From contig CACYCP010000012.1 of NCBI GenBank assembly GCA_902772985.1, forward strand, positions 1-52,493: a stretch of DNA of 52,493 nt. The letters run 5' to 3'. Below the pieces are notes generated by a model. That model made no database searches and had not been told where the DNA came from. It saw only the letters and a program-made list of their open reading frames with translations. This document shows positions 15,324 to 24,229 of the stretch, in pieces; position 1 is the stretch's first letter, and each line of letters opens with the position of its first letter. The stretch is from an uncultured Bacteroidia bacterium (GTDB lineage Bacteria > Bacteroidota > Bacteroidia > Bacteroidales > UBA932). Position numbers and translations under genes: made by a program.

Positions 15324-16678
15324 TATACCAGTCCTTGATCTGTCATTGCGCGGGCCACTTTGATGAAGCCGGCGATGTTGGCGCCCTTTACATAATTGAC
15401 GCTGCCGTCGGGATTGGTGCCGTACTGGAGGCAGGCGTCGTGGATGTCCTGCATTATGCGGTGCAGATACTGGTCAACTTCTTCCGAAGTCCATTTCTGG
15501 CGCATGGAATTCAGCGTCATCTCCAGGCCGGAGGTGGCTTCGCCGCCGGCATTTGAAGCTTTGCCGGGAGAGTAGAGCAGTCCTGCACTCTGAATGATAT
15601 GGATGGCTTCGGGCGTAGTGGGCATATTGGCACCCTCGGCTACGCAGATGCAGCCGCCGTCAACCAGGCGGCGGGCGTCATCCGCCTCAATTTCATTCTG
15701 GGTTGCGCAGGGAAGGGCTATGTCGCAGGGTATTCTCCAGGGACGTTCTCCGGGATAATAACTGGCCTGAGGGTATTTTTGTGCGTATTCCTTGATTCGG
15801 CCGCGGCGGATATTCTTGAGTTCCAGCACGTATGCCATCTTCTCTTCATCCAACCCTTCGGGATCGTAGATGAATCCGTCCGAGTCTGACAGGGTTTGTA
15901 TGCTTGCGCCAAGCCTCATGGCCTTCTGGGCTGCGTACTGGGCCACGTTTCCAGCACCGGAAATATTTACTTTTTTCCCTTTGAAACTTTCACCGCGGGT
16001 TGCAAGCATCTGCTCGGTAAAATAGCACAGACCGTAGCCGGTGGCTTCAGGGCGAAGCAGGCTGCCTCCCCAGGCTATGCCTTTTCCGGTAAGTGTGCCG
16101 GTGAATTCGTCACTGAGGCGTTTGTACTGGCCAAAGAGATATCCAATCTCGCGTCCTCCTACGCCGATGTCCCCGGCGGGGACGTCGGTATCGGCTCCGA
16201 TATGGCGGAAAAGTTCAGTCATGAAGCTTTGACAGAAACGCATCACTTCCATGTCTGACTTGCCTCGGGGATTGAAGTCGCTGCCACCTTTCGCACCGCC
16301 CATGGGAAGGGTTGTAAGGGCGTTTTTGAAGGTTTGCTCGAAGGCCAGGAACTTCATAATGGAAAGGTTCACGCTGGGATGGAAACGCAGGCCGCCTTTA
16401 TAAGGGCCGATGGCGCTGGAGCACTGGACGCGGAAGCCGCGGTTGATGTGAATCTCGCCCCGGTCGTCCATCCAGGGAACACGGAAAATGACTATGCGCT
16501 CCGCTTCGGCGATGCGCTCAAGTATCTTCTGGTCCATTAACTGGGGATTCTCGACAACGTAAGGGGCTACGCTTTCGACTACCTCGCGCACGGCCTGGAG
16601 GAATTCCTTCTCGCCGGGATTCCTGGATTCCAGGTCTCCCATAAAGCCTTCTACATACCTTTGGGTGAAATTTTCCAT
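15323..16678 (-). CDS. gdhA: Glutamate dehydrogenase (NADP-type, hexameric)
   Basis: 451 residues, the full length for the class. It converts 2-oxoglutarate and ammonium to glutamate with NAD(P)H. The catalytic lysine motif PMGGAKGGSDF and the substrate region GPYKGGLRFH are present, as are the Rossmann-fold ISGAGNVAQYAAQKA and the C-terminal EATSGLEM. The sequence and length match the small NADP-preferring GdhA proteins; cofactor preference is inferred from family. A TATATTTG box precedes the start, and the downstream REC-PPDK_N gene is translationally coupled. Confidence 0.95.
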   Translation of the reverse strand: MENFTQRYVEGFMGDLESRNPGEKEFLQAVREVVESVAPYVVENPQLMDQKILERIAEAERIVIFRVPWMDDRGEIHINRGFRVQCSSAIGPYKGGLRFHPSVNLSIMKFLAFEQTFKNALTTLPMGGAKGGSDFNPRGKSDMEVMRFCQSFMTELFRHIGADTDVPAGDIGVGGREIGYLFGQYKRLSDEFTGTLTGKGIAWGGSLLRPEATGYGLCYFTEQMLATRGESFKGKKVNISGAGNVAQYAAQKAMRLGASIQTLSDSDGFIYDPEGLDEEKMAYVLELKNIRRGRIKEYAQKYPQASYYPGERPWRIPCDIALPCATQNEIEADDARRLVDGGCICVAEGANMPTTPEAIHIIQSAGLLYSPGKASNAGGEATSGLEMTLNSMRQKWTSEEVDQYLHRIMQDIHDACLQYGTNPDGSVNYVKGANIAGFIKVARAMTDQGLV

Positions 16679-16710
16679 AATCGGACAGGTTTTACTACTA
16701 CTAATTAACC

Positions 16711-16720
16711 TACAAATATA
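16711..16720 (-). promoter_or_regulatory. Candidate -7 element of gdhA
   Basis: The minus strand reads TATATTTGTA about 35 bases upstream of the gdhA ATG, between the gdhA start and the end of the GH29 gene. It matches the Bacteroidota TAnnTTTG consensus. Confidence 0.5.
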
Positions 16721-16731
16721 ATAAAAATCCT

Positions 16732-18162
16732 TTATGGTTTGTACACTCCGAATTCGGATATTACAGGGGCCGATGTCCCTTCCAGGAACACGATTCGGAC
16801 GGCCTCCCCGCTTACGGGCTGGAAACGATGGACTTTGACCCTTTCCGCGCCTGGTGCGGCACCTTCAAAGATTGTGGTCCATTTGGAGCCCTTGCGGTAT
16901 TCCAGGCGGTAACGCTTCAGCCCTCCCGCCGTCCCCTCAGTTATGACAATCATGTTAAACGTCTGGGTACCATCCAGTTCCACTTCCCAAAACGGAGTTT
17001 CCACTTCCGGAGAAGAGTACCAGCAAGTGCGGAAATTGTCGTCGTTTGCCAAATCCATTATCATCATGTCATCGCTCCAGGACGAGTCTGAAGGCCGGAA
17101 CCTGGCAATGTTCTCCTGCACGATGGGGGCTTCATATTCGGGGAGAGGAACGGGCGTACGGTCCTGGGCTTTCCACATTTCCCCAATCTCCTTAAGGCGG
17201 GCAAGGGCGTTGTCGTCAATCTTTCCATCGCGGTTTGGAGCGGCGTTCAGGATGAAACTGCAATGGGCTTTTCCGTAAGGGACAAGTACTTCATTTACAA
17301 TCTCTTCGGCAGAACGCAACTGATCCGACGAAGGCATGTCCTCCTTCCAGAACCAGGTGCGCTGAAGCGGCAGGCAGGCTACCGATGGGAGGTGGTTCGC
17401 ATCGGCATCAATCTTTTGTCCGGCGCCCTGCTCGTAGAACTTGATGTCGGTATAGAACAGTGCTTCGTTCGGGTATTTGTCGGAGTTCATATCCATTACC
17501 AGGCAGTCTGGCTGAAGGGATTTTATAAGGCGGTACAAATCCCAGAAATGGATGTCGTCGTAGGAAAGGCGTCCCCAGGGTGCCTCGTAGCCGTCAAAAA
17601 TAATTGCGGTGACCGGGCCGTATCCGGTGAGGAGTTCCCTGAGCTGCTCTTCGATCATGCGAATCTTTTCTTTCGAAATAAGGTTCGCACGCAGTTTGTG
17701 GTGGGTGTCAAGGATGGAATAGTGGAACATTACTTTCAGCCCACGGGCAGCGAAGGCTTCACAGTATTCCTTCAGGATATCCCGGCCGATGGGACTGTTT
17801 AATATCTGATAATCAGTGGTTTTGCTGTCCCAAATGCAGAAGCCGTTGTGATGTTTTACGCTAATGCATCCGAAGGTCATTCCTGCCGATACGGCAGCAT
17901 CGGCCCATTGGGCGCAGTCCAGATCCGGCGCTACCATTACTTCGGGCGAGAGCAGGGGATCGGACCAGTCGGCCGTGGTATAGGTGGGAAGGCCGTAGTG
18001 GGTGAACAGGCCGAAGCGAAGGTCCACGAATTCCTGCTGGAGTTCCTTCAGGCTTTTCCCGGATGCGGGAATGCTTGGAGCCTGGGGTGAGTTGCTGCAG
18101 GAAACCGCCAGAATGAGGACGGCCAATAATTTTAAGCTGCTGGAAATAGTGTTTTGGAGCAT
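16732..18162 (-). CDS. GH29 alpha-L-fucosidase lipoprotein with C-terminal F5/8-type carbohydrate-binding domain
   Basis: 476 residues from the Met of MLQNTISSSLKLLAVLILAV; the alternative Met at 18183 lies inside a -7 box and is unlikely. The lipobox is AVSC. The GH29 barrel (about 35-335) contains the family motifs RFGLFTHYGLPTYT, VKHHNGFCIWDS and the nucleophile region IIFDGYEAPWG (Asp about 188). From about residue 345 a discoidin/CBM32-like beta-sandwich is suggested (FWEVELDGTQTFNMIVITE, then YRLEYRKGSKW). It removes terminal fucose from glycans at the cell surface or in the periplasm; linkage preference cannot be read from sequence. No SusC/SusD pair is nearby. Confidence 0.85.
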   Translation of the reverse strand: MLQNTISSSLKLLAVLILAVSCSNSPQAPSIPASGKSLKELQQEFVDLRFGLFTHYGLPTYTTADWSDPLLSPEVMVAPDLDCAQWADAAVSAGMTFGCISVKHHNGFCIWDSKTTDYQILNSPIGRDILKEYCEAFAARGLKVMFHYSILDTHHKLRANLISKEKIRMIEEQLRELLTGYGPVTAIIFDGYEAPWGRLSYDDIHFWDLYRLIKSLQPDCLVMDMNSDKYPNEALFYTDIKFYEQGAGQKIDADANHLPSVACLPLQRTWFWKEDMPSSDQLRSAEEIVNEVLVPYGKAHCSFILNAAPNRDGKIDDNALARLKEIGEMWKAQDRTPVPLPEYEAPIVQENIARFRPSDSSWSDDMMIMDLANDDNFRTCWYSSPEVETPFWEVELDGTQTFNMIVITEGTAGGLKRYRLEYRKGSKWTTIFEGAAPGAERVKVHRFQPVSGEAVRIVFLEGTSAPVISEFGVYKP

Positions 18163-18168
18163 AATATT

Positions 18169-18188
18169 TATCTTTGCATTCAAAGTTA
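18169..18188. promoter_or_regulatory. Overlapping divergent promoters (fucosidase and nitroreductase)
   Basis: A plus-strand TATCTTTG (18169-18176) lies upstream of the nitroreductase ATG at 18201. A minus-strand TAACTTTG (plus caaagtta, 18181-18188) lies upstream of the fucosidase ATG at 18162. Each -7 box is positioned past the other, so the two initiation regions overlap and may exclude one another. The minus-strand box also decides the fucosidase start. Confidence 0.4.
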
Positions 18189-18200
18189 ATAAAAATCATT

Positions 18201-18821
18201 ATGAAACGCATACTTTTCCCTATTGTTATTGCAGCCCTTAGCGCCTGCTGCAACACTGCTACAGAGCCCAAATCCTGCGAAAATCCTGTCATTGAGAACA
18301 TTATGGCCCGCCGTTCCATACGCCATTATACCGACCAGGCCGTCCCGCGCGAGATTCTCCGGCAATTGGCAGAATGCGGCGTGAACGCCCCCAACGCCAT
18401 GAACAGGCAGAATTGGGAAGTGCGGATCATAAACAATCCGGAGTATTTTGAAGGCCTTACAAAAGCCGTTGCAGGCGCCATGCCTTTCAAGGACGACGAT
18501 CCCAAGTTCAAGAATATCTTCCGTAATGCTACGGCCGCTATCGCCGTTGCCTGCCCGGATGACGAAAGCGGAATGTCACTCATCAACGTTGGCCTTCTGG
18601 CCGAAAACGTCTGCCTGGCCGCAAAGTCCCTGGGACTGGGTTCGGTTATCATGGCAGGTCCGGTGATGATGATGAATACCGCCCCTGAGGCCAAACCATA
18701 TCTGGACCGCCTGAATTTGAGCGAGGGCTTCCGTCTTCGCATAGTGATCGGGCTGGGATATCCGGATGAGGAACCGGAAGCCAGACCCAGGGATTTAAAC
18801 AAGATTCAGTTCGTAGATTAA
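18201..18821 (+). CDS. Exported nitroreductase-family lipoprotein
   Basis: 206 residues from MKRILFPIVIAALSACC, which includes a lipoprotein-type signal (LSAC). The body is a nitroreductase fold: the FMN-contacting MARRSIRHYTDQAVP, the core APNAMNRQNWEVRII, and the C-terminal GLGYPDEEPE. Nitroreductases bind FMN and use NAD(P)H, normally in the cytosol, so an exported copy is noteworthy. A Met at 18174 would add nine residues but lies within the promoter box. It is a single-gene unit between the divergent fucosidase and the glycan region. Confidence 0.75.
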   Translation: MKRILFPIVIAALSACCNTATEPKSCENPVIENIMARRSIRHYTDQAVPREILRQLAECGVNAPNAMNRQNWEVRIINNPEYFEGLTKAVAGAMPFKDDDPKFKNIFRNATAAIAVACPDDESGMSLINVGLLAENVCLAAKSLGLGSVIMAGPVMMMNTAPEAKPYLDRLNLSEGFRLRIVIGLGYPDEEPEARPRDLNKIQFVD

Positions 18822-18842
18822 GTTCAGGTTATAAAAAAGTGC

Positions 18843-18850
18843 TATATTTG
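18843..18850 (+). promoter_or_regulatory. Candidate -7 element (TATATTTG) for the surface-glycan operon
   Basis: TATATTTG lies 18 bases before the ATG of the GT4 gene at 18869. The following genes up to uvrA are closely packed, so this may be the head promoter for a processive transcript that includes the NusG-like gene. Confidence 0.5.
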
Positions 18851-18868
18851 CAGACCTAAACTAATAAT

Positions 18869-20008
18869 ATGAATATTCTTTTCGTACTGAATAGCATTTA
18901 TTCGAACGGTAATGGTCTTGCTGCCTCGGCACGAAGGACAGTAGAGGCTTTGAAGAGGGCGGGAGAGAACGTGAGGATTTTGTCCGGTCCTAATCCTAAT
19001 CCGGACGGACCCCAGCCTGAATATGCCCTTAAAGACTTTTATTTTCCCATTTTCGAGCCCATCATCGTGGCTCAGGGATATAAATTTGCAAGTACCGATA
19101 TCCGCATTGTCGAAGAGGCTGTCCGTTGGGCCGATGTGGTTCATATGCAGGAGCCGTTCGTATTGCAAACTAGGACTGCAAAGATTGCTCGCCGTCTTGG
19201 AAAGCCCATCACCGGTACCTACCATCTTCATCCGGAAAATATTCTTTATTCCATATCATTTGGCGGCTGGAAGTGGCCCAACCAGGTGCTCCTGAACTTT
19301 TGGAGAGACAAGTGTTTCAATAAGTGGGATATTGTGCAGTGCCCTACGCTCAACGTCAAGGAGCGTTTGATGGCAAATGGTTTCACTTCTGATTTACGTG
19401 TCATTTCCAACGGAGTCATACCGGACGAATGTATACGCGTTCCTCACAAGAACCGCCCTTTCATTGTTTCCTACATTGGCCGTATTTCCGGTGAAAAGGA
19501 CCAGAAAACGCTTTTGGAGGCCATGAAATACTGTTCCCATGCCAAGGATATCCAACTGATGTTCGTCGGTCATGGCCCTCAGGAAAAGAAAATACGGAAA
19601 ATGGCAGAGAATTTGTACACAAGCGGTGTCCTTGCATATCAGCCGATTTTCAGCTTCATGGAAAGGAACGGGCTCCGCAAACTTGCAGCCAAGTCCGATC
19701 TTTGCATACATTGCGCCATTGTAGAGGTGGAAGGCCTTTCAATCATGGAGGCCATGCAGCAGGGGGCAGTGCCTGTCATTGCCAGCGGCCCCATCACCGG
19801 TACCGACCAGTTCGCCCTGGACGACCGCAGCCGCTTCAAGCAGAAAGATGCGCGTGAACTTGCAGGAAAGATTGACTGGTGGCTGGACAATCCGGACCGG
19901 ATGGAGGCAGTCCGCAGTGAATATGTTAGGGAAATGGAGGCTTACTCCATAGATAAATCAGTTAGTGAACTTCAAAAAATGTTCCGGGATGCTGCCGGAG
20001 TCAAGTGA
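18869..20008 (+). CDS. GT4-family glycosyltransferase
   Basis: 379 residues, a GT-B fold glycosyltransferase of family 4. It has the N-terminal ILFVLNSIYSNGNGLAASAR loop and the C-terminal VSYIGRISGEKDQKTLLEAM, followed by the donor-binding glutamate motif EVEGLSIMEAMQQG. No signal peptide or membrane helix is present; it would act at the inner face of the membrane in lipid-linked glycan, LPS or capsule assembly. Donor and acceptor are unknown. Its TGA overlaps the next gene's ATG by one base. Confidence 0.85.
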   Translation: MNILFVLNSIYSNGNGLAASARRTVEALKRAGENVRILSGPNPNPDGPQPEYALKDFYFPIFEPIIVAQGYKFASTDIRIVEEAVRWADVVHMQEPFVLQTRTAKIARRLGKPITGTYHLHPENILYSISFGGWKWPNQVLLNFWRDKCFNKWDIVQCPTLNVKERLMANGFTSDLRVISNGVIPDECIRVPHKNRPFIVSYIGRISGEKDQKTLLEAMKYCSHAKDIQLMFVGHGPQEKKIRKMAENLYTSGVLAYQPIFSFMERNGLRKLAAKSDLCIHCAIVEVEGLSIMEAMQQGAVPVIASGPITGTDQFALDDRSRFKQKDARELAGKIDWWLDNPDRMEAVRSEYVREMEAYSIDKSVSELQKMFRDAAGVK

Positions 20009-20751
20009 TGAAAAAGACAGTTTTACTAATATCGGCCCTGTTTTTTGTACTGCCGATAACACTTAAGGCGCAAGATCAGTTGGAAAACCTTTCTTTGGAC
20101 AAATGGGAAAAGAGGGGGAAGGTATGGTATGCTGTGGGCTGGGACTCCGGTAACAAGGGGACGACCACCATCGGCAAGAATGTGACTGAGCCCGAGGAGA
20201 CTTTCCTTGCCGTAAAAGGGAACGGAAAGAAGGCTGCCCGCCTCAAGAGCGAATTCGTCGGGGTGGTCGGTATAGGGAAGTTCGCATCGGCAAGCCTCTA
20301 TACCGGTGAATACCTGAAAACGCTTGGAACGAGCGGTGCCCAGTTGTCATTCGGCGTTCCTTTCACCCGCAGGCCTAAGTCCCTGCACGGTTATTATTCC
20401 TACAAGCCGGGCATTATCGATTATGCCGCGAAGTCCATGAGCTCGAAAAAGGGCCAGGGCGATCACGGACAAATCGAGATTTACCTCACCGTTTGGGACA
20501 AGCCTTTCATCATCGACAATACCAAGGGAGTGAACCTGAATTCCAAGGATGCCCAGGTTATCGGCTATGGCGTACTGGACCTTGGCACTGCTACCGACGG
20601 ATATGTGGAATTCAATATTCCGGTAAAATATACCAGCGATGCAACGCCCACTTACATTGGCATAATGGCTTCGTCCAGCAAGTGGGGTGGCACTTACACC
20701 GGTTCTACCGACACCGTCCTGTATCTAGACGAGTTGGAACTCCGTTATTGA
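20008..20751 (+). CDS. PCMD-domain secreted protein (putative carbohydrate metabolism domain)
   Basis: 247 residues with a Sec signal peptide (cleavage near KAQ, residue about 22). The rest is a beta-sandwich with NLSLDKWEKRGKVWY, WDSGNKGTTTIGKN and the C-terminal DTVLYLDELELRY, all typical of the Bacteroidota PCMD family, thought to bind surface carbohydrate. The start is the ATG at 20008 rather than the GTG three bases earlier, since it forms a TGATG coupling with the glycosyltransferase. It is odd as an insertion between a glycosyltransferase and a NusG-like regulator. Confidence 0.65.
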   Translation: MKKTVLLISALFFVLPITLKAQDQLENLSLDKWEKRGKVWYAVGWDSGNKGTTTIGKNVTEPEETFLAVKGNGKKAARLKSEFVGVVGIGKFASASLYTGEYLKTLGTSGAQLSFGVPFTRRPKSLHGYYSYKPGIIDYAAKSMSSKKGQGDHGQIEIYLTVWDKPFIIDNTKGVNLNSKDAQVIGYGVLDLGTATDGYVEFNIPVKYTSDATPTYIGIMASSSKWGGTYTGSTDTVLYLDELELRY

Positions 20752-20761
20752 GCACCCTCAC

Positions 20762-21385
20762 ATGACAAGGGAGTACTCTCAGGAACCGGAATGGTATGCC
20801 ATAAAGGTCTTCTTTAACAAGGTTTTCATGCTTGAGGCCATTCTGGATGGAATGGGCCAGGAGTCGTATCTTGCCGTTGAAAAAGTACAGCTGAAGGGCC
20901 AGGAGCATATTGCCGCGGCCCGTCGCGTCGCTTCCGGAGAGGCCGATTCCAGCCTGGTGAAAGAGGGTCCTGTCATTTTCCAGCGCAAGCCTTTGGTAAG
21001 TTCACTTATCTTTGTAAAAGCCACAGAGAGTGAGATACTTAAGATTGATGCCACACTTAAGGAAAACCAGACTTCTTCCAAGCCGATGGGCTTTATCTAT
21101 AAGAATGCCGATTATTCCGCCTTCGCAAAGATACCTGCCAGTCAGATGCAGATGTTCAAGCTGATAACTACTTCCGGCTCCGGGCTGCTTTTCTTTTCGG
21201 AAGAGGGGCTGACAAGGTACAAGGAAGGCTCCCGGGTAAGGGTGGTTTCCGGGCCGCTGAAGGGCACTGAAGGCTACATCAAGCGTATTCGCAGGGACCG
21301 AAGGCTTCTGGTTTGCATTGAAGGCATAATTGCGGTTGCCAGTTCATACATTCCTCCTGCTGATCTTGAAACAGTTGAAGAATAA
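20762..21385 (+). CDS. NusG-like specialised antiterminator (UpxY/RfaH-type)
   Basis: 207 residues. An N-terminal NGN domain begins EWYAIKVFFNKVFMLEAI and contains the hallmark KPLVSSLIFVKATE. A C-terminal KOW domain reads GSRVRVVSGPLKGTEGYIKR. Bacteroidota use UpxY-type NusG paralogues at the head of capsule loci to let RNA polymerase read through long operons; this gene sits just before a nonulosonate cluster, so a similar role is inferred. Its stop codon is directly followed by the uvrA ATG with no spacer. Confidence 0.8.
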   Translation: MTREYSQEPEWYAIKVFFNKVFMLEAILDGMGQESYLAVEKVQLKGQEHIAAARRVASGEADSSLVKEGPVIFQRKPLVSSLIFVKATESEILKIDATLKENQTSSKPMGFIYKNADYSAFAKIPASQMQMFKLITTSGSGLLFFSEEGLTRYKEGSRVRVVSGPLKGTEGYIKRIRRDRRLLVCIEGIIAVASSYIPPADLETVEE

Positions 21386-24208
21386 ATGTCATCGGAAGGG
21401 AACATAGTCATAAAGAGAGCCAGGGTTAACAACCTGAAAGACATTACGGTGGAGATTCCCCGTAATAAACTTGTCGTGATTACCGGCGTAAGCGGCAGCG
21501 GCAAGAGTTCCCTTGCCTTCGACACTCTTTTCGCCGAGGGACAGCGCCGTTTTGCGGAAAGCCTTTCCTCTTACGCAAGACAGTTCCTGGGCCGTATGGT
21601 GAAGCCCGATGTGGACATAATCGAGGGCATTCCTCCGGCAATTGCCATCGAGCAGAAGGTCAATGTAAAGAATCCCCGTTCCACCGTTGCCACTACGACA
21701 GAAATATACGACTACCTAAGAATCCTTTTCGCACGTGCCGGCCGCACTTTTTCGCCTGTGAGCGGGAACGAAGTCAAGGCCCAGGGCGTAAAGGATGTCC
21801 TTGACGCCATAAATGACGGAAATCCCCACGCCCTTTATATCCTGGCCAAGTTGAACTGGGACAGCCGGTCCGACAAGGTGGAACTTCTCCTTTCCTTGAA
21901 GGAAGAGGGCTACGGAAGGCTCTTCTCCCCGAAGGATGCCACAATCTATCAAATTGAAGAAGTGATGAAGATGGACGGGAATTATCCCGACGGACTGCTT
22001 CTTCTGATAGACCGTGTGAAGACCTCTTCCACTTTGGATGAGGATATGCGTGCGCGCCTGCACTCTTCCATCCAAACCGCTTTCGACAAGGGCAGTGGTG
22101 ATATGGCATTGTATGACGTTGAGGCTAAGGATCAGGCATTGAAACACTTCTGTTCCAGGTTTGAACTGGACGGAATCACCTTCCGTCGGCCCGACGAATA
22201 TCTTTTTTCCTTCAACAGTCCTCTTGGCGCATGCCCGGTTTGCGGTGGACTGGGAAAGATTGTCGGGATTAGCGAGGACCTTGTGGTTCCGGACAAGACA
22301 AAGAGCATATATGACGGCGCCATAGCCTGCTGGCGGGGTGACAAGATGGGCTATTTCAAAGAACTTCTGGTGCTGAACGCCGAAAAATACGGCATCCCTA
22401 TATTCGAACCTTATTGCAAACTTGGCGATGAGACCAGACGCATCATCTGGGAAACACGAGGGGATTATGAGGATCCCTCTTCTTTCTGCGGCATCAACCA
22501 GTTTTTTGAATGGGTAGAGAGCAACCGGTACAAGATTCAGTACAAGTATATGCTAAGCCGCTACAGTGGCCGGACCACTTGCTCCTCCTGTGGCGGAAGC
22601 CGTCTCCGGAAAGAAGCCCTTTATGTCAAGTTCGGAGGAAAAACCATCCACGAGCTCCTTTCAATGACAGTTGACTCTCTGCTGGAGTTCTTCCGTACTC
22701 TGGAACTTTCTCCTTTCGAGAAGGAAGTGGCGGAAAAGCTTGTGCAGGAGATTTGTTACAGGTTGGAATGCATTCAGGATGTGGGACTTGGCTATCTTAC
22801 GCTGTCCCGTACAATGAACACCCTTTCCGGGGGTGAAAGCCAAAGGGTGAACCTGGTGACGGCGCTGGGCAGTTCCCTTGTGGGTTCGATGTACATCCTG
22901 GACGAGCCATCCATCGGCCTTCATCCCAGGGATACGGAACGCCTCATCCAGGTGCTTCGCAGGCTCCGGGACATAGGTAATACGGTGGTCGTGGTCGAAC
23001 ACGACAGCGAGATTATTTCTTCGGCCGACGTCCTTATCGACCTTGGGCCGAAGGCAGGGATTCACGGCGGGGAAATCGTCTATATGGGGGCGCCGAGGAT
23101 TCCAGCTAAGGCTGGGGATAGTTTCATGGCATCCCTCACCCTGCAGTATCTGGCTGGCATACGGAAGCCTTATTCCCGGAAAAAGAATCCCTGGCACTAC
23201 AGTATCACTGTCAAGGGGGCGATACAGAACAACCTGAAGGACATCGATGTGAAATTCCCTCTCAATGCCTTTACGGTAGTGAGTGGCGTTTCCGGCAGCG
23301 GAAAGAGCTCCCTGGTGGGGGATATCCTTTATCCTGCGCTTCACCGGCGCATCAATGAGACCGGTGAACTTCCGGGTGTTTTCAAGGGGCTGGAAGGGGA
23401 CTTGAACCGTATCACCCGGGTGGAATACGTGGACCAGAATCCCATAGGTAAAAGTTCCCGGAGCAATGCGGTCACATACCTGAAAGTCTGGGACGATATC
23501 CGTAAACTCTTGAGTGAACAGCAGTTTGCAAAGATTAACGGCTTCACGCCTTCGTTCTTCTCCTTCAACCAGGAGGGTGGGCGCTGCCCGGAATGCCAGG
23601 GCGACGGTTTCGTACGCATCGGGATGCAGTTCATGGCCGATGTCACCATGGTATGCACTTCCTGCGGGGGAAAGCGTTTCAAGAGTGAAATCCTGGAGGT
23701 GAAGTACCAGGGGAAAAATGTGGACGATATCCTGGATATGAGCGTGGACCAGGCGATAGAATTCTTCGGCTCGCAAAAGGAAGAAGCGGCCCGGGTAATC
23801 GCTGGAAAACTCAAGCCTCTTGTCGATGTAGGCCTTGGCTATATCAAGCTTGGACAGCCCTCCAGTACGCTTTCCGGCGGTGAAAGCCAGCGCATAAAAC
23901 TGGCCTATTTCCTTTCCCTGGCCGAAGGCGGGCGCGACCGGATTCTATTCATTTTCGACGAGCCCACCACCGGACTGCACTTTTACGATGTGGAGAAACT
24001 CCTCAAGGCCTTCGACGTGCTCATCGGCAAGGGTCATACCGTCATAGTGGTGGAGCATAACCTGGACGTGATTCGCAGCGCCGACTGGGTGATTGACCTG
24101 GGGCCGGATGCCGGCGAAAACGGTGGACAGGTGGTCTTTGCGGGCACGCCGGAAGAACTTGCCGCCAAAGGGAATACCTTTACCGGAAAATATTTAGTAA
24201 ATTTGTAG
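21386..24208 (+). CDS. uvrA: UvrA-family excinuclease ABC subunit A (probable second copy)
   Basis: 940 residues with both ABC cassettes. Walker A motifs GVSGSGKSS are at 34-42 and about 634-642, and LSGGESQR signatures at about 480 and 829. Two zinc-binding modules are visible (CPVCGGLG with CSSCGGSR; CPECQGDG with CTSCGGKRF). UvrA recognises DNA lesions and loads UvrB. The segment GRMVKPDVDIIEGIPPAIAI resembles the second UvrA paralogue common in Bacteroidota more than the canonical one; this is a recollection of family patterns, not a search. Placement between a NusG-like gene and pseB is unexpected for DNA repair. Confidence 0.9.
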   Translation: MSSEGNIVIKRARVNNLKDITVEIPRNKLVVITGVSGSGKSSLAFDTLFAEGQRRFAESLSSYARQFLGRMVKPDVDIIEGIPPAIAIEQKVNVKNPRSTVATTTEIYDYLRILFARAGRTFSPVSGNEVKAQGVKDVLDAINDGNPHALYILAKLNWDSRSDKVELLLSLKEEGYGRLFSPKDATIYQIEEVMKMDGNYPDGLLLLIDRVKTSSTLDEDMRARLHSSIQTAFDKGSGDMALYDVEAKDQALKHFCSRFELDGITFRRPDEYLFSFNSPLGACPVCGGLGKIVGISEDLVVPDKTKSIYDGAIACWRGDKMGYFKELLVLNAEKYGIPIFEPYCKLGDETRRIIWETRGDYEDPSSFCGINQFFEWVESNRYKIQYKYMLSRYSGRTTCSSCGGSRLRKEALYVKFGGKTIHELLSMTVDSLLEFFRTLELSPFEKEVAEKLVQEICYRLECIQDVGLGYLTLSRTMNTLSGGESQRVNLVTALGSSLVGSMYILDEPSIGLHPRDTERLIQVLRRLRDIGNTVVVVEHDSEIISSADVLIDLGPKAGIHGGEIVYMGAPRIPAKAGDSFMASLTLQYLAGIRKPYSRKKNPWHYSITVKGAIQNNLKDIDVKFPLNAFTVVSGVSGSGKSSLVGDILYPALHRRINETGELPGVFKGLEGDLNRITRVEYVDQNPIGKSSRSNAVTYLKVWDDIRKLLSEQQFAKINGFTPSFFSFNQEGGRCPECQGDGFVRIGMQFMADVTMVCTSCGGKRFKSEILEVKYQGKNVDDILDMSVDQAIEFFGSQKEEAARVIAGKLKPLVDVGLGYIKLGQPSSTLSGGESQRIKLAYFLSLAEGGRDRILFIFDEPTTGLHFYDVEKLLKAFDVLIGKGHTVIVVEHNLDVIRSADWVIDLGPDAGENGGQVVFAGTPEELAAKGNTFTGKYLVNL
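24198..24205 (+). promoter_or_regulatory. Candidate -7 element (TAAATTTG) ahead of pseB
   Basis: TAAATTTG lies in the last codons of uvrA, 24 bases before the pseB ATG, and would allow independent expression of the nonulosonate genes. The match is to the TAnnTTTG consensus only; no -33 box is clear. Confidence 0.35.
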
Positions 24209-24229
24209 GCTGCATATAAGAAGAAAGCT

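Noticed and set aside
22661-23776. A 371-residue minus-strand frame opposite uvrA
   Set aside because: It is an antisense shadow; the UvrA motifs are unambiguous on the plus strand.
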